Positions 62,334 through 64,000 of a stretch of 64,000 nucleotides of DNA are shown here, one piece after another. Numbering within the stretch: position 1 is the stretch's first letter; every line of letters starts with the position of its first letter. Below the pieces are notes generated by a model. That model made no database searches. It saw only the letters and a list, made by a program, of their open reading frames with translations, and had not been told where the DNA came from. This stretch comes from Pollenia angustigena (Eukaryota; Arthropoda; Insecta; Diptera; Polleniidae): the NCBI GenBank assembly GCA_930367215.1, contig OV884059.1, positions 236,033,803 to 236,097,802 of the forward strand, in the 5' to 3' direction. The translations under genes and the position numbers were made by a program.

Positions 62334-62575
62334 TATCTTCTTTAGGAAACCCATTTCATCATTCACACGGCCAGACAAACCAACGGACAAGTAGACGGAT
62401 ATCGTGAAATCAGCTCCGCTACGTATAATTTCAGTATTGTGAAAATAAAAAACTGAACAATAATATAAATTTGTTTGTTCATTTAACCGAATTTTTACTT
62501 GTCAAGAAAAATCAAGCTTTTTCTTTCTAATGTCAAACTTTTTGCCAATTTCGATCTGGCAAGCCTATCTCCACC

Positions 62576-63297
62576 ACTAGTGTTAAATGAGAGTATACTA
62601 AGTTGGTCATTCCTTGTGGAATTTTTTTTTTATTATATACAACTTAATTTATAAATATGCCTTGCTTCTACTTCAGCAACAATTTGTATGAAATTGTAAA
62701 TGACGTTTATGATAATTTTTATAAATATTAAATAAAAATTTTACGAATATGTTTTGAAAATAATATTTTATACATACACACATACATGCATATATGTATT
62801 ATATATTGTTCCAGGCAAGATTTGCAAATGTGTTTTTGATGGAAAATATGTGTATTGTTGCTGTCATTGTGAAAATGTTACCTTCATGTTACCTACTATA
62901 CATATTTAGGACATTTTTGCTATTGCGTTTCAAAGCTTATGTTAGTTTTTAAATAAATGTTGACATGTTTGAGTAGTATTTACTCTTAGCTTTTATCTTT
63001 AGTTTTAAATCAAAAGTTTTCCCAAATTACATGAAATAATTGTCTTATATGGATCCCTGCTAATACCAAGCTATTTCTTAAAGCAAATGTTTGTGTGTTG
63101 TTTTTTTTTTATCAAGTTTTCTTCTGATACAGCATTAATCACAGCAATTACAAATGCTGTAAGTTGTTGGTTACTTGACATCATTTTGGACAGCATCGAA
63201 TAATAATCCATAAGACAACAATAAACTCATTTTATTCAATACTCGTAGCATATCTTTTTGTTAATATTCATATACATACATGCATAATATGTTAATA
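62576..63297. other. No features seen
   Basis: AT-rich DNA; a partial TATACCC-type repeat (GTTGGTCATTCCTTGTGGAA near 62602) is the only familiar sequence. Confidence 0.4.
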
Positions 63298-63400
63298 CCC
63301 AACAAACACGAAGTTTTGATTTCAAATTGAAAGTGATTTGATATCAAACTACAAACGACAAAAAAAGGGGGGATTGAGAATCAAATTTGTCCCTCTTGCA
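63298..63400. mobile_element. CCCAAC-type element, left end only (copy 3)
   Basis: CCCAACAAACACGAAGTTTTG and the following AAATTGAAAGTGATTTGATA match the left end of 2560-3366. Similarity fades after about 100 bp, so this copy is truncated or interrupted. Confidence 0.75.
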
Positions 63401-64000
63401 AATGCAAATTTGCCATTTGTTAATTTGCAGTACATATTATCATTGATCGTGAGCATACCGGTTTTTTGTGCAAATGTGCAATTTTTCTAACATTTTATTC
63501 TGGGAACACAACACAACACAACAATTTTTTTAGCAGCACTGTCAGAAATTTGCAATCGCTTACAATTATAAACAAGCATATTAAAATAAATGTTTTATTT
63601 TTAAATTATTAAAATTAAATTTTCAATTAATTTTTTTTTTCTTCTGGCAAACCATCCCACATCAGCTGTTTTTAATATGAACAAATATGTTGTCAGCAGG
63701 ACTGCTAGATTTGACGATTTATCGTCATTTTGACGGTTTTTTGTTACGAAATTAGCAAAGTGCCGATTTGCTGATTTTTTTCTAAAAAGTGATGATTTTT
63801 TCAGTCTCCAAAGTCTGAATAAAACATTACATTTTCTGACAATTTCGTTCTTTAATTTTGAAATGCTTAACAGCCGTACAAGAGCGGAAGCCGGAACGTT
63901 TTTTTTCGCTTAGCTTATACGCTGATATGCCATACCAAAGCAAGAGCGTCAACGTTGTGTCACGAACAGTAATGATAGCTTTCTTGTTTAAAAAAACCAA
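63401..64000. other. No gene seen at the right edge
   Basis: AT-rich sequence. CAGGACTGCTAGATTTGACG near 63698 resembles a hAT-style terminus, but its partner would lie outside the window. Confidence 0.3.

Larger units (their letters stand above)
60459..62567. mobile_element. hAT element H (TSD TCTCCACC) with nested SINE and mariner
   Basis: Ends TAGGGTTGCCAGACGGGCTT and, inward from the right, TAGGCTTGCCAGATCGAAAT. TCTCCACC flanks both (60451-60458 and 62568-62575). Its TIR resembles element D at 21923. Without the mariner (61155-62333) and SINE it is about 0.8 kb and non-coding. Confidence 0.9.

Overview
The window is AT-rich, intron-rich, repeat-dense eukaryotic DNA. GT-AG introns of up to about 17 kb, a rosa-type mariner, tRNA-derived SINEs, LINE relics and very dense MITE/hAT debris fit a dipteran, most likely a calyptrate fly (blow-fly/house-fly type). 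That placement is inference from style and protein similarity, not a database result. No RNA genes, CRISPR arrays or bacterial features are present.

Three host genes are supported. (1) 1-5621, minus strand: the 5' part of a UTP6 homologue (U3 snoRNP / SSU processome HAT-repeat protein), with two exons around a 4.4 kb intron; the 3' part is outside the window. (2) 6810-6999, plus strand: one short first coding exon of an unrecognised gene, divergent from UTP6. (3) 20612-57613, minus strand: an eight-exon gene spread over 37 kb. All splice phases agree. It encodes a 1050-residue type I membrane protein with a signal peptide, a Thr/Asn/acidic low-complexity region, a vWA-like domain with a degenerate metal site, beta-rich ectodomain segments, one TM helix and a short basic tail. 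Its coding DNA is only 3.15 kb; the rest is intron filled with transposons.

Layout: 1-5.6 kb UTP6 and its repeat-filled intron; 5.6-7 kb divergent promoter region with a small MITE; 8.3-20.4 kb a transposon cluster (two hAT elements, a LINE 3' end, a degenerate RT/RNase H LINE split by a third hAT, a 4.1 kb hAT holding two more nested insertions, and a 114-bp tandem repeat); 20.6-57.6 kb the vWA gene, whose introns hold five more hAT insertions, two CCCAAC-type elements (one here, one in UTP6), a 7.5 kb TTA-flanked element, a 1.5 kb palindrome, pogo-like and mariner relics, and a fragment of a multicopy protein family; 57.6-64 kb the gene's upstream region, with a 137-bp hairpin and a hAT > SINE > rosa-mariner nest.

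The strongest direct evidence is nine hAT-type insertions bounded by 8-bp target-site duplications (eight exact, one 7/8), together with several insertions whose empty site can be read from a second copy of the host repeat in the same window. I see no undescribed functional system. The items most worth follow-up are the vWA gene, hAT termini rich in TATCGATA (the DREF/BEAF site), elements whose ends are built from short repeated words, and a SINE insertion with a 5' inversion and a 13-bp duplication.
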